From Aliishimia sp965656085 (lineage in GTDB: Bacteria; Pseudomonadota; Alphaproteobacteria; Rhodobacterales; Rhodobacteraceae): 64,000 nt of DNA. The notes under the pieces are model-generated. The model had not been told where the DNA came from and ran no database searches. It saw only the letters and a list, made by a program, of their open reading frames with translations. A program made the translations under genes and the position numbers. The number at the start of each line of letters is the position of its first letter. The first letter of the stretch is position 1. The stretch is taken from the NCBI GenBank assembly GCA_965656085.1, contig CBFHJA010000008.1:53409-117408 (forward strand), in the 5' to 3' direction. This document shows positions 8,135 to 16,809 of this stretch, piece by piece.

Positions 8135-9094
8135 TCAGCTCAGCAGAAGGACCATGTAGCCTGCATAAAGGGCGGTCAAGATCACCCCCCAGAGCCGGGT
8201 CAGGTTGAAGCGCAGATAGACGAAGGGGATCAGCAGCAGCGACGCTGCCAGCATCACCCACAGATCAAACCGCAGGAACTCGGGATCGACCGGGATCGGC
8301 CCCACAAGCGCGGCCACGCCAATGATCGCAAGCAGGTTGAACATGTTCGAGCCGATCACGTTGCCCAGAGCCACATCCGCCTGACGCCGCAGAGCCGCCA
8401 TCACCGTGGTCGCCAGTTCCGGCAGTGAGGTGCCGATCGCAACCAGCGTCAACCCGATCACCGTGTCGCTGACGCCATAGGTCTGGGCGATGATCGTGGC
8501 GTTCTCGACCAGCAGGTTCGCCCCGAGCGGCAACCCGATCAGGCCCGCGATCAGAAACCCGAGGATCAGCCACCATGACATGTCCGGGTCCGCTCCTTCG
8601 ACGTCCTCCTCATCCTCCGCCGCCAACCCCGCTTGCCGGTGCCCATGCGCGTCGCGGAAGGCATCAGCCAGCACCAGCGCCAGCGCGGCAAGCAGCACAA
8701 GCGCCGCGATCCAGTCGAAGACACCACGGAAGGCGAGGCCGATGAACAGCAGCGAGGCCACGATCATGAAATTATAGGTCTTTCGGGTCTCGCACTCGGA
8801 TGTATGCATCGTGGCCAGCAAGGCGGGCACTCCGAGGACCAGCAGGATATTCGCTGTGTTAGAGCCAACCACGTTGCCCAAAGCGAGCCCCGGCGCGTTG
8901 TCCAGCACCGCCTTGATCGAGATCAGCAATTCCGGCGCAGAGGTGCCAAAGGCGACAATGGTAAGCGACACGATCAGCGCCGGCACGCCAAGGCGCAGCG
9001 ACAGGTTCACCGCACCCTTCACCAGCGCATCCCCCGCCAGAAGCAGGATCAAAAGCCCAAGGCCCGACAGAAGCCATGGCATAAGCTCAGCCAC
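8135..9094 (-). CDS. Calcium/sodium antiporter (YrbG/CaxA type)
   Basis: 319 residues, ten or so membrane helices. Both inverted alpha-repeats of the Ca2+:cation antiporter superfamily are obvious: AFGTSAPELLISI with GNVVGSNTANI in the first half, and AIGTSLPELATTV with GNVIGSNMFNL in the second, supplying the ion-binding glutamates. An acidic loop rich in Asp/Glu (DEEDVEGADPD) separates the halves. I chose the GTG at 9094: a good ribosome site GGAGGT lies 7 bases upstream, while an ATG at 9082 has none. This start overlaps the stop of the upstream zinc-ribbon gene by 8 bases, indicating coupling. Confidence 0.92.
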   Translation of the reverse strand: MAELMPWLLSGLGLLILLLAGDALVKGAVNLSLRLGVPALIVSLTIVAFGTSAPELLISIKAVLDNAPGLALGNVVGSNTANILLVLGVPALLATMHTSECETRKTYNFMIVASLLFIGLAFRGVFDWIAALVLLAALALVLADAFRDAHGHRQAGLAAEDEEDVEGADPDMSWWLILGFLIAGLIGLPLGANLLVENATIIAQTYGVSDTVIGLTLVAIGTSLPELATTVMAALRRQADVALGNVIGSNMFNLLAIIGVAALVGPIPVDPEFLRFDLWVMLAASLLLIPFVYLRFNLTRLWGVILTALYAGYMVLLLS

Positions 9095-9257
9095 GTTTCG
9101 AACCTCCGCAGGGGCACGGCCCCGATCCGATCCGGTAACGTCCGCAGGATTTGCAGCGCGACTGCGTCAGGCGCTTGCCGCCGATCCAATGCAACTTGCC
9201 GAACATGCCGAGCACGGCGATGAACGCGAGGAACAGGAGGACGATCTTCGACAGCAT
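9087..9257 (-). CDS. Short membrane-anchored zinc-ribbon protein
   Basis: 56 residues. It begins MLSKIVLLFLAFIAVLGMFG, a single membrane segment, and continues with four cysteines arranged C-x2-C...C-x-C (CKSCGRYRIGSGPCPCGG), a compact zinc-ribbon pattern. The start is 7 bases from the stop of the S49 peptidase gene and the end overlaps the exchanger start. Tight spacing on both sides, a signal-anchor-like start and paired cysteines make it a real gene rather than a chance frame. Function unknown. Confidence 0.7.
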   Translation of the reverse strand: MLSKIVLLFLAFIAVLGMFGKLHWIGGKRLTQSRCKSCGRYRIGSGPCPCGGSKRG

Positions 9258-9264
9258 TCAGCGA

Positions 9265-10062
9265 TCAGAGCCCAAAGCGGGCAAAGGCCGCGCGTTCTTC
9301 GAGCCCGGCAAAGGCCTGCTCAACCATCTGCGCCCCAAACCGCTGAAACAGGGACCGGCGCGCCTCGTAGCGGCGGAATTTCACCTTTTCGCCGAAGACC
9401 TCTTTCATTTTCGGGGTCAGATGCCCGATCCCATCGATCAGGCCAAGCTCCTGCGCCTTGCCCGCGAGCCAGAATTCTCCAGTAAACAGGTCCGTCTCCG
9501 CATCCAGCTTTTCGCTGCGCCGGGCCTTCACATGGCCGATGAAGTTCATGTGAAGGTCTTCGAGAATACCCTTGAGCCGCGTGACATCCTCGTCTTTTTC
9601 GGGGCTGAATGGGTCAAGCATGGATTTCGATTTGCCCGCTGTATAGATGCGTCGCTCGATCCCGTAGCGCCCGAGAAACTCATGGGCCCCGAAGCCCGCC
9701 GAGATCACCCCGATCGAGCCGACCACCGAGGAGGGATCTGCCCAGATCTCGTCAGCAGCCGAGGCGATCCAATAGCCCCCGGAGGCCGCCACGTCCTCGA
9801 CGAAAGCGTAGACCGGCACCTCTTTTTCCTCTGCGAGCCGCCGAATGCGCTCGCCAATGAGTGAGGATTGCACCGGGCTTCCGCCGGGCGAGTTCACGAC
9901 CAGCGCTACGGCGGAGGGCTTGCCCTTGGTAAAGGCGCGCTCCAGCAAGGGCGCGAGCAACTGGTCATTGAGCGTGCCGCGCGTGCCGCTGGCGATCATC
10001 CCCGAAAGGCGCAGGACAGACACGACCGGGTCGGACTTCATAAAAGGGATGTATCGCTTCAT
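9265..10062 (-). CDS. S49-family serine peptidase (SohB/SppA-like)
   Basis: 265 residues, short single-domain form of the signal peptide peptidase family, which cleaves leftover signal peptides or membrane-protein fragments. NSPGGSP at residues 57-63 forms the oxyanion region. The nucleophile is S94 in VAASGGYWIAS, and a lysine of the GKSK motif (144/146) is the general base. No clear transmembrane helix precedes the domain, so it may be cytoplasmic or peripheral. First gene of a leftward run with the zinc-ribbon, exchanger and SDR genes. Confidence 0.9.
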   Translation of the reverse strand: MKRYIPFMKSDPVVSVLRLSGMIASGTRGTLNDQLLAPLLERAFTKGKPSAVALVVNSPGGSPVQSSLIGERIRRLAEEKEVPVYAFVEDVAASGGYWIASAADEIWADPSSVVGSIGVISAGFGAHEFLGRYGIERRIYTAGKSKSMLDPFSPEKDEDVTRLKGILEDLHMNFIGHVKARRSEKLDAETDLFTGEFWLAGKAQELGLIDGIGHLTPKMKEVFGEKVKFRRYEARRSLFQRFGAQMVEQAFAGLEERAAFARFGL

Positions 10063-10147
10063 GAAGCCTCATGTAGAATTGCGCCCATGGACAAACAAGG
10101 GACGCTGCGCAGACAAACGCATTTGAGGGAAACCCGCCACAGGGGTT

Positions 10148-10909
10148 TCACTCCCGGATGCGCCAGCCTGTGCGGAAAATCCACGCGATCGCGGTCAGGC
10201 ACAGCGCAGTAAAGAGCGCGATTGCCCCAAGCGAGGCAAGGATGGGCACGTCCGACAGCCCGAAGAAGGACCAGCGGAAGCCCGACACCAGATAGACCAC
10301 CGGGTTGAACATCGACACGGTCTGCCAGACCGGTGGCAACATGGTGATCGAGTAGAAAGAGCCGCCAAGGAACACGAGCGGCGTCACAATCAAAAGCGGA
10401 ACCAGTTGCAACTGCTCGAAATTCTGCGCCCAGATGCCAATGATGAAGCCCAAAAGCGCGAAGCTGATGCAGGTGAGGACCAAAAAGGCGAACATCGCCA
10501 ATGGATGCGCGATGGAGATATCCACAAAGAAAAACGATGTCCCCATGATGACGAGACCGACGAACAGCGCCTTGGTGGCCGCCGCGCCGACATACCCGAT
10601 CACGATCTCGATGAAGTTGATCGGCGCGGAAAGGACCTCGTAGATCGTGCCGATGAATTTCGGAAAATAGATGCCGAAGGACGCCACCGAGATCGCCTGC
10701 GTCATCACAGTAAGCATGATCAGCCCCGGCACGATGAACGCGCCGTAGCTCACCCCCTCCACCTCGTCGATGCGGCTGCCAATGGCCGCGCCGAAGACGA
10801 CAAAGTAGAGCGAGGTTGAGATCACCGGGGAGATGAAACTCTGCAAGAGCGTCCGGAAAAAGCGCGACATTTCATAGGCGTAAATCGCATGGATCGCAGA
10901 CCAGTTCAT
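10148..10909 (-). CDS. ABC-2 type exporter permease
   Basis: 253 residues with six membrane helices. It resembles YadH/NodJ-type permeases: MNWSAIHAIYAYEMSRFFRTLLQSFISPVISTSLYFVVFG, then VSYGAFIVPGLIMLT and PLLIVTPLVFLGGSFYSI. It pairs with the ATPase gene through an ATGA overlap (10906-10909). Substrate unknown; lipid, drug or polysaccharide export are family possibilities. Confidence 0.9.
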   Translation of the reverse strand: MNWSAIHAIYAYEMSRFFRTLLQSFISPVISTSLYFVVFGAAIGSRIDEVEGVSYGAFIVPGLIMLTVMTQAISVASFGIYFPKFIGTIYEVLSAPINFIEIVIGYVGAAATKALFVGLVIMGTSFFFVDISIAHPLAMFAFLVLTCISFALLGFIIGIWAQNFEQLQLVPLLIVTPLVFLGGSFYSITMLPPVWQTVSMFNPVVYLVSGFRWSFFGLSDVPILASLGAIALFTALCLTAIAWIFRTGWRIRE

Positions 10910-11844
10910 GCCGCGCCCTCCTCTTGGTCCTGCACCAGTGTCACGAATATTTCCTCCAGCGAGGACTGCCGGGTGGACACATCGCGCAGCTTGAGACCTG
11001 CGGCGGCGACGTCGCTCAGAAGTTGCGTGATGCCTGTGCGCTCGGAGCGGGTGTCATAGGTATAGGTCAGCGTCAGCCCATCCTCCGACAGGCTCAGATC
11101 ATAGCCCGCGAGGCTCTCCGGGATCGCCTCCAACGAAGCCGCGATCTGCACGTCGAGTTGTTTGCGGCCCATCTGCGCCATCAGCGCGGCCTTGTCCTCC
11201 ACCAGTAGGATCTCGCCCTTGTTGATCACTGCAACGCGGTCCGCGATGGCTTCGGCCTCTTCGATGTAATGGGTGGTCAGGATGATCGTCACGCCCGACG
11301 CCTTCAGCCCCGCCACGATCTCCCACATATCCTTGCGGAGTTCCACATCGACCCCGGCAGTGGGCTCGTCGAGGAACAAAACGCGTGGTTCATGGGCGAG
11401 CGCCTTGGCGATCAGCACCCGCCGTTTCATCCCGCCTGACAGCTCCCGTGTGGTGCTGTCTTTCTTGTCCCACAAGGTCAGGCGGCGCAGGATGTCCTCA
11501 ACAACCGCTCCCCGGCGCGACTTGCCGAAGAGACCGCGCGAGAAGCGTACCGTGTTGATCACTTTCTCGAAGGGCTCCAAAGCCACTTCCTGCGGCACCA
11601 GTCCGATCATCTGGCGGGCGGCGCGGTAGTCGGCCTCAATATCGTGCCCGGCCACCGTAACCTGCCCCGACGTGGGTGCGGTGATCCCGCATACCGTGGA
11701 GATGAGCGTGGTCTTACCAGCGCCATTAGGCCCAAGCAGCGCGATAATCTCGCCCTCTTCAATGTCGAGCGACACGCCCTTGAGCGCTTCGAACCCGCTA
11801 TCATAGGCTTTGCACAGGTTCTTGATCTGCAAGATGGGGGCCAT
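10906..11844 (-). CDS. ABC exporter ATP-binding protein
   Basis: 312 residues from the ATG at 11844, which follows a good ribosome site (AAAGGAGA); an upstream extension to 11955 has no family similarity. It contains Walker A GPNGAGKTT, the signature LSGGMKRR, Walker B VLFLDEPTAGVD and the H-loop LTTHY. The C-terminal 80 residues resemble the accessory domain of YadG/NodI-type ATPases. Partner of the permease whose start overlaps its stop. Confidence 0.92.
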   Translation of the reverse strand: MAPILQIKNLCKAYDSGFEALKGVSLDIEEGEIIALLGPNGAGKTTLISTVCGITAPTSGQVTVAGHDIEADYRAARQMIGLVPQEVALEPFEKVINTVRFSRGLFGKSRRGAVVEDILRRLTLWDKKDSTTRELSGGMKRRVLIAKALAHEPRVLFLDEPTAGVDVELRKDMWEIVAGLKASGVTIILTTHYIEEAEAIADRVAVINKGEILLVEDKAALMAQMGRKQLDVQIAASLEAIPESLAGYDLSLSEDGLTLTYTYDTRSERTGITQLLSDVAAAGLKLRDVSTRQSSLEEIFVTLVQDQEEGAA

Positions 11845-11993
11845 GCTGTTGGATCTCCTTTCGAACCCGAGCACCCTAGCGCGCAAGGCAGAGAGGGCCA
11901 GTGCCATGATGCACAGCCCGCCCTGCACAAATGCGACCGCCCCCTGTCGCAGCAATGGCTTGGCAAATGCGCCGGGCGTGATAGGGCTTGGCT

Positions 11994-12974
11994 ATGACCC
12001 AAGCAGCGGAAAATCGGCCCGGCCTCGGCATCGCCTTCGTGACGGTCGGCATCCTGTGCATTTCGGTGAACGATCTGCTGATCAAGGAACTGTCCGGGGA
12101 CTATCCGCTGCACCAATCGGTGTTCCTACGCTCCGGAATCGGCATCGTGTTCTCGCTGATGCTCGTGCAGATGGAGGGCGGCTTCGGCATCCTCAAAACC
12201 AAGCATCCGTGGCTGCACCTGACGCGAGGCGCCCTGATCGTGATCGCCAATATGACCTATTTCGCGGCCCTCGCCGCGCTGCCATTGGCCGATGCGACCG
12301 CACTCTTCTTTGTCGCGCCTCTGTTCATCACGCTGCTCTCGATCCCGCTCTTGGGCGAAAAGGTCGGCCCGTTGCGCCTCGGCGCGGTGGTCGTGGGCTT
12401 TCTCGGCGTGGTGGTTATGCAGCGCCCTTGGGCGGGCGACGCGCTTGAGGTGCCGCGCATCGTGCTCCTGCTGCCGGTGCTCGCCGCGCTGACCTATGCT
12501 CTCAACCAGCTTATGACCCGCAGGCTGGGCGTGTCGGCAAAGGCCTCGGCGATGGCCGTCTATATTCAGGCGAGTTTCATCGCCGTGTCGCTTGGCTTTT
12601 TCGTGGTTGCCGGCGATGGGCGCTATGCCGAGGGGCTCACCAATGAAAGCCTCATCTTCCTGCTGCGCGCATGGACATGGCCAACGCCCGAGGACTGGCC
12701 CTACTTTATCGGCCTTGGGGTGAACTCCGCCGCAATTGGCTATTGCCTGAGCCAAGCCTACCGGCTGGCCGATGCCGCCACGATCGCGCCCTACGAGTAT
12801 CTCGGCCTGCCGCTCGCGGTGTTCTGGGGCTGGGCGGTGTTCGCCGAATTGCCGGTCTGGGAGGTCTGGGTCGGCATGGCGCTGATCCTCGGCGCGGGCC
12901 TGTTCGTGTTCCTGCGCGAGCAGCAAAAATCCCGCGCGGTGGCGCGCGCGGCGAAGGTCAAGGCGCGCTATTAG
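11994..12974 (+). CDS. DMT-superfamily (EamA) transporter
   Basis: 326 residues, ten predicted membrane helices in two EamA repeats (first around residues 10-140, second 150-300). Start set at the ATG 11994 rather than the TTG 11988. Probably an exporter or permease of a small metabolite; the family gives no substrate. Its stop overlaps the stop of the convergent agmatine deiminase gene by 3 bases. Confidence 0.88.
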   Translation: MTQAAENRPGLGIAFVTVGILCISVNDLLIKELSGDYPLHQSVFLRSGIGIVFSLMLVQMEGGFGILKTKHPWLHLTRGALIVIANMTYFAALAALPLADATALFFVAPLFITLLSIPLLGEKVGPLRLGAVVVGFLGVVVMQRPWAGDALEVPRIVLLLPVLAALTYALNQLMTRRLGVSAKASAMAVYIQASFIAVSLGFFVVAGDGRYAEGLTNESLIFLLRAWTWPTPEDWPYFIGLGVNSAAIGYCLSQAYRLADAATIAPYEYLGLPLAVFWGWAVFAELPVWEVWVGMALILGAGLFVFLREQQKSRAVARAAKVKARY

Positions 12975-13978
12975 GTCGGCTCTTGCTGTGTGATGCAGTG
13001 AAACCCGCCGCCGCCAAGGGCAATCGAGCCGATCTCCACCATCCTGATCTCGCGATCCGGGAAGACCTCCTCGAAAATCTCCCGCGCAATGGCATCCTCG
13101 CGGCACCCGTAATGCGGCACGATCACCGCGCCGTTGCAGAGATAGGCGTTGACGTAACTGTCGCAGAACTCCTCCGCGCCGGACACATGCGACGAGGCGG
13201 CAGGCAGCGGCACCAGCCGGATCGGCGCGCCCGTGGCGTCGGTTTGACCGTTGAGCACGTCGATATTGGCCCGGTGGATTTCGTGCCAGAACGCGCCCGG
13301 CGCTCCGGCCTCCTGTATCAACGCGACCCCGGGCGCGGCGAACACGGCCACCCCGTCCACATGCCCGTCGGTCTCGGTCTCTTCCACATTGCCGGGCAGC
13401 CAGATCACCTTCCGCACCCCGAGCATCCGGGCCAATTCCGTTCCGATCCGCGCTTCAGACCAGTCCGGGTTCCGGTTGCGGTTTGGAAAACAGCTTTGAG
13501 TCGTCAGCAGCGTGCCGCGCCCGTCGACACTCACCCCGCCGCCCTCCGCGATCAGATCGGATCGAAACACCTGCGCGCCCGCCGCATCGAGGATCGCCTC
13601 GGCGACGCTATCATCGCCGTCATAGGGATGGTACTTGCCGCCCCACGCATTGAACCGGAAGGACACGCCCGCCAGATCGCCCGCCGCGTTTTGCAAGAAG
13701 CACGGACCGGCATCGCGCGCCCAACTGTCGTCGATGGGATGCTCCAGCAGGTCGATATCCCGGCCCAGCACCGCGCGTGCAGTGGCCTTGTCGCGCGGAT
13801 GCACGACCATGGTCACAGGCTCAGAGGCGCGGATCGCATGGGCGACTCGGGCAAAATCGGCACGAGTCTCGGCGAGATCGTCCCAAACCTCCGCCCGGCA
13901 GGGCCACATCATCCATGTCCGGGCATGGGGCGCCCATTCGGGGGGCATGGCAAAGCCTGCCTGCGCGGGATCACTCAT
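12971..13978 (-). CDS. aguA: Agmatine deiminase
   Basis: 335 residues. It hydrolyses agmatine to N-carbamoylputrescine and ammonia, linking arginine decarboxylation to putrescine. It is a guanidine-modifying enzyme with catalytic cysteine C328 in GGGGFHCITQQEP, and has the earlier family blocks DDSWARDAGP, FNAWGGKY and GNVEETETDGHVDG. The start ATG overlaps the stop of the small secreted protein gene by 8 bases, so it is the last gene of a leftward operon that begins at tetR (17469). N-carbamoylputrescine amidohydrolase is not nearby. Confidence 0.93.
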   Translation of the reverse strand: MSDPAQAGFAMPPEWAPHARTWMMWPCRAEVWDDLAETRADFARVAHAIRASEPVTMVVHPRDKATARAVLGRDIDLLEHPIDDSWARDAGPCFLQNAAGDLAGVSFRFNAWGGKYHPYDGDDSVAEAILDAAGAQVFRSDLIAEGGGVSVDGRGTLLTTQSCFPNRNRNPDWSEARIGTELARMLGVRKVIWLPGNVEETETDGHVDGVAVFAAPGVALIQEAGAPGAFWHEIHRANIDVLNGQTDATGAPIRLVPLPAASSHVSGAEEFCDSYVNAYLCNGAVIVPHYGCREDAIAREIFEEVFPDREIRMVEIGSIALGGGGFHCITQQEPT

Positions 13979-14177
13979 CGCCGGGCACCGACTTTGGGGT
14001 GACCTGCGCCGCGTCCCGCGCGGACTTCAGGGCCTTCAAACCTGCCTTGCGCGCATCGCAACTGCTGCACGCCGGGACCTTGAGTTTGGGTGTCCCGGGG
14101 ATCTCCACTTCGGGCGCCGGGGCTGTGTCCGCCCAGATCGGCGTGACCAGCAGAATCAGCAGACAGGTCAGACGCAT
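13971..14177 (-). CDS. Small secreted protein with a C-x2-C motif
   Basis: 68 residues from the ATG at 14177. A clear signal peptide (MRLTCLLILLVTPIWA) precedes a Pro/Lys-rich mature part with CSSC. It overlaps the gene upstream by 10 bases and aguA downstream by 8, so translation is coupled on both sides. The cysteine pair could bind a metal or form a disulfide. No family recognised. Confidence 0.6.
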   Translation of the reverse strand: MRLTCLLILLVTPIWADTAPAPEVEIPGTPKLKVPACSSCDARKAGLKALKSARDAAQVTPKSVPGDE

Positions 14178-14683
14178 CCTCGCGCCTCCGCAGCAGCGCG
14201 CCAGGTCTTTGGGGACCATGTCTCAGGGGGCGTGCCCAGATAGGCCTTCAGCGGCGCGGCGCTCGCACCGGGGTCTTTCCCTTCCAGCGCGAGGAAGCGC
14301 AGCGCAGCGACCTCATGCGCCGTCAGGAAGGACAGGCGTGCGCGATCTTCAGGCGGCCCCAGCCGCTCCAACGCCTCGAAAGCCGTAACATAGCCCGGAC
14401 AACTCTGCCGCATTTCGACGAGCAGCGCAGACCACTCCAAGCCCTCCGCCGCTGCATCGGCCTGACCGCTCGCGACAAGCTCCTCCGTGGGGCGCGGCGC
14501 AAGGCGGTATTTGGCAATCAGAGGCGCGACGCCCGACGCCGCGTGGCGCTCCACCTCGGCCAATAGCCGCAACTTGCGTTTGTGATCGGGATCTTCAAAC
14601 CGCTCGGCCAGAGCCGCGAAATAGGCTTCACCTTCGATCTCTTCCTCGAAATAGAGCGTGAGCCGGTCCAGATAGGCGCTCAT
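14168..14683 (-). CDS. Helical protein, possibly ferritin-like
   Basis: 171 residues, almost entirely alpha-helical. Residues 12-48 (FEEEIEGEAYFAALAERFED...LAEVERHAA) carry an E-x2-E-x2-Y pattern and later E-x2-H that resembles the first half of a ferritin/rubrerythrin di-iron helix pair. The matching second pair (HEVAALRFLALEG) is weaker. It overlaps the TMADH-like flavoprotein stop by 4 bases and is certainly in that operon. Function unknown; a helper or electron-transfer role is a guess from position. Confidence 0.65.
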   Translation of the reverse strand: MSAYLDRLTLYFEEEIEGEAYFAALAERFEDPDHKRKLRLLAEVERHAASGVAPLIAKYRLAPRPTEELVASGQADAAAEGLEWSALLVEMRQSCPGYVTAFEALERLGPPEDRARLSFLTAHEVAALRFLALEGKDPGASAAPLKAYLGTPPETWSPKTWRAAAEARGCV

Positions 14684-16779
14684 TCAGCGGCCTCCTGCCA
14701 TCCGGCCTGCGCGGCGAGCGCGTCGAGCCCCACGTCGATCCGATCATGGCGCAGCGGCATGTCGATATCCACCCCGGCCTCAAGCTCGCGCGCATAGCGG
14801 TGCCCGGCATAGACTGCCGCCGCGATGATTCCCGGCGCCTCGCAATCGCCGATTCGGGTCAGCGTGAAGGGTAGCGCCGCGGCGCCAGCCTCTGCCTTGA
14901 GCGCCTGATACAGGGCATCATTCGCGGTGCGGGCCGTGACCATGACGATGTTGGTCGCCGGGAGCGTCCGCTCGACCCCGGAATACGCGCATTCCAGCAG
15001 CGCCTCAGCACCATCGAAGCCGATCAGCGTCTGCGCGGTCTCGATCTTCACGCCGAGCCGCATCAGGTGAGCCCGCACGCGCCAGCGCTCGGAGGTGTTG
15101 CCCGCCCAGCGGGACACTGAGTCGTCGGCGGTCACGTAGGTCACCTCGTGCCCCGCCTGCCGAATACGTTCGGCCAGAACGCCCGCCATGTAATAGCCAT
15201 CGCCGTCGAACACCACGGTCGGCCCGTCCGGCAGCCGCCCCTCCATGATGTCGTCGGGCGTGAACACGCGCGCGGCGGCGTCGCTGGTGGCAATCGGCAG
15301 GTAGGTCTCCTCGTTGAACCGCTCGGGCCGCCAGCGCGCGCCGGTGGCGATAGCGACGTGATCGGCCTCGACGGCAAAGACATCCTCGGCGCTCAGCAGG
15401 CTTTCGCGGAAAATCTCCACATTGGTCATCCCAATCAGCTGCTGTTCGCGGTAATCCTTCACGCGGATATACTCGCTCATCCCGGGCAGGGCCGCCTCAC
15501 GGGTCACGCGCCCGCCGATCTCGCGGGTCGCCTCGGCCAGCATCACCTCGTAGCCCCGCGCGCCGAGCGCTCGCGCCGCTTCCAGCCCGGTGGGGCCTGC
15601 GCCGACGATCAGCACTTTGCCGGAGGAAGTCTTCTCGGTGATGATCTCCGGATGCCAGCCGCGCCGCCATTCCTCACCCATCGTCGGGTTCTGCGTGCAG
15701 CGGATCGGCACACCGAGGCTGTCGCCCGAGTAACAGATATTGCAACCGATGCATTCGCGGATCGCCGAAAGACGCCCTTCGCGGATCTTGTTCGGAAGGA
15801 AGGGATCGGCAATCGAGGGCCGGGCCGCGCCGATGAAATCGGTAATCCCGCGTTTGACTTGGCTCACCATCGTGTCGGGCGACGTGAAGCGGCCCACGGT
15901 CACCACGGGCTTGTCGGTGACCGACTTGGCCCATTCCATGTAGGGCTCCAACGCGCCCTCCTTCACGAAGCGCGACACGCCCATCTCCAGCGAGTAATCG
16001 GCGATGTTGATGTCCCACAGGTCGGGCAGGTCAGTGAGCATTTCGAGCATCTCGCGGCGCTCGCCATGGATCGGCTGGCCGTCCGCGCCGATCTGCTCAT
16101 CGGCCGAGAACCGCACCGCGACGGCGCAACGATCGCCCACCGCGTCCTTGGTCTCCTCGATCAATTCGCGTGTCAGGCGCACGCGGTTTTCCAGCGAACC
16201 GCCATATTCGTCACTGCGGTCGTTGATGCGCGGGTTAAGGAAATTCGAGATCAGGTAGCCATGGGTGGCGTAGACATAGACCACGTCGAACCCTGCATCG
16301 CGGGCGCGCAGGGCGGCGCGGCGGTGCCAGTGGCGAAAGGTCTTGATGTCTTCCTTGTCCATCGCGCGGGTCTGCGCCGGGTGCCCGGCGAGGTTGGGCA
16401 TGGATTTGACATCCATCGAGGGCAGGCGCGTGTTCAGGTTCGACGTGCGCGCCCCGCCATACCACAACTCGGCTCCCGCGAGCGCCCCGTGCTCATGCAC
16501 CGCGTCGGTCATCAATGTGTGGGCGCGGATATCGCTGTCATCCCAAAGGCTCGCGGACGGGTGTGGCAGGTCGTCGGAGGTCGGGTGAATGGAATTATAC
16601 TCGGTGCACACCACGCCCCAGCCGCCCTGCGCTTTCACACCGCGCATCGCTGCCAGCGTGCGCGGGCGCAGATAGCCCATCCCGGTGCAATGCGGCACCT
16701 GATAGAAGCGGTTCGGTGCGGTGACCGGGCCGATCTTCACGGGCTCGAACAGGATGTCGTAGCGGGGATCGCGGCTCAT
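14680..16779 (-). CDS. Trimethylamine-dehydrogenase-like iron-sulfur flavoprotein
   Basis: 699 residues. An N-terminal FMN TIM barrel (1-370), a 4Fe-4S site C343-x2-C346-x2-C349-x11-C361 and C-terminal nucleotide-binding domains (VLIVGAGPTGLEAARAL). This is the trimethylamine/dimethylamine dehydrogenase and dimethylglycine/stachydrine demethylase (DgcA/StcD) layout. C31 in VPHC matches the cysteine that binds FMN covalently in TMADH, and Y61 matches the first aromatic-bowl residue. The two tryptophans of the TMADH bowl are not seen (LEMGVSRF and CYSGDSLG stand there). A less bulky-cation, perhaps carboxylated, N-methyl substrate is more likely than trimethylamine. Second gene after tetR. Confidence 0.85.
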   Translation of the reverse strand: MSRDPRYDILFEPVKIGPVTAPNRFYQVPHCTGMGYLRPRTLAAMRGVKAQGGWGVVCTEYNSIHPTSDDLPHPSASLWDDSDIRAHTLMTDAVHEHGALAGAELWYGGARTSNLNTRLPSMDVKSMPNLAGHPAQTRAMDKEDIKTFRHWHRRAALRARDAGFDVVYVYATHGYLISNFLNPRINDRSDEYGGSLENRVRLTRELIEETKDAVGDRCAVAVRFSADEQIGADGQPIHGERREMLEMLTDLPDLWDINIADYSLEMGVSRFVKEGALEPYMEWAKSVTDKPVVTVGRFTSPDTMVSQVKRGITDFIGAARPSIADPFLPNKIREGRLSAIRECIGCNICYSGDSLGVPIRCTQNPTMGEEWRRGWHPEIITEKTSSGKVLIVGAGPTGLEAARALGARGYEVMLAEATREIGGRVTREAALPGMSEYIRVKDYREQQLIGMTNVEIFRESLLSAEDVFAVEADHVAIATGARWRPERFNEETYLPIATSDAAARVFTPDDIMEGRLPDGPTVVFDGDGYYMAGVLAERIRQAGHEVTYVTADDSVSRWAGNTSERWRVRAHLMRLGVKIETAQTLIGFDGAEALLECAYSGVERTLPATNIVMVTARTANDALYQALKAEAGAAALPFTLTRIGDCEAPGIIAAAVYAGHRYARELEAGVDIDMPLRHDRIDVGLDALAAQAGWQEAAE

Positions 16780-16809
16780 GCGGGAAAGATCCTTGTCTGG
16801 ACGATGCCG

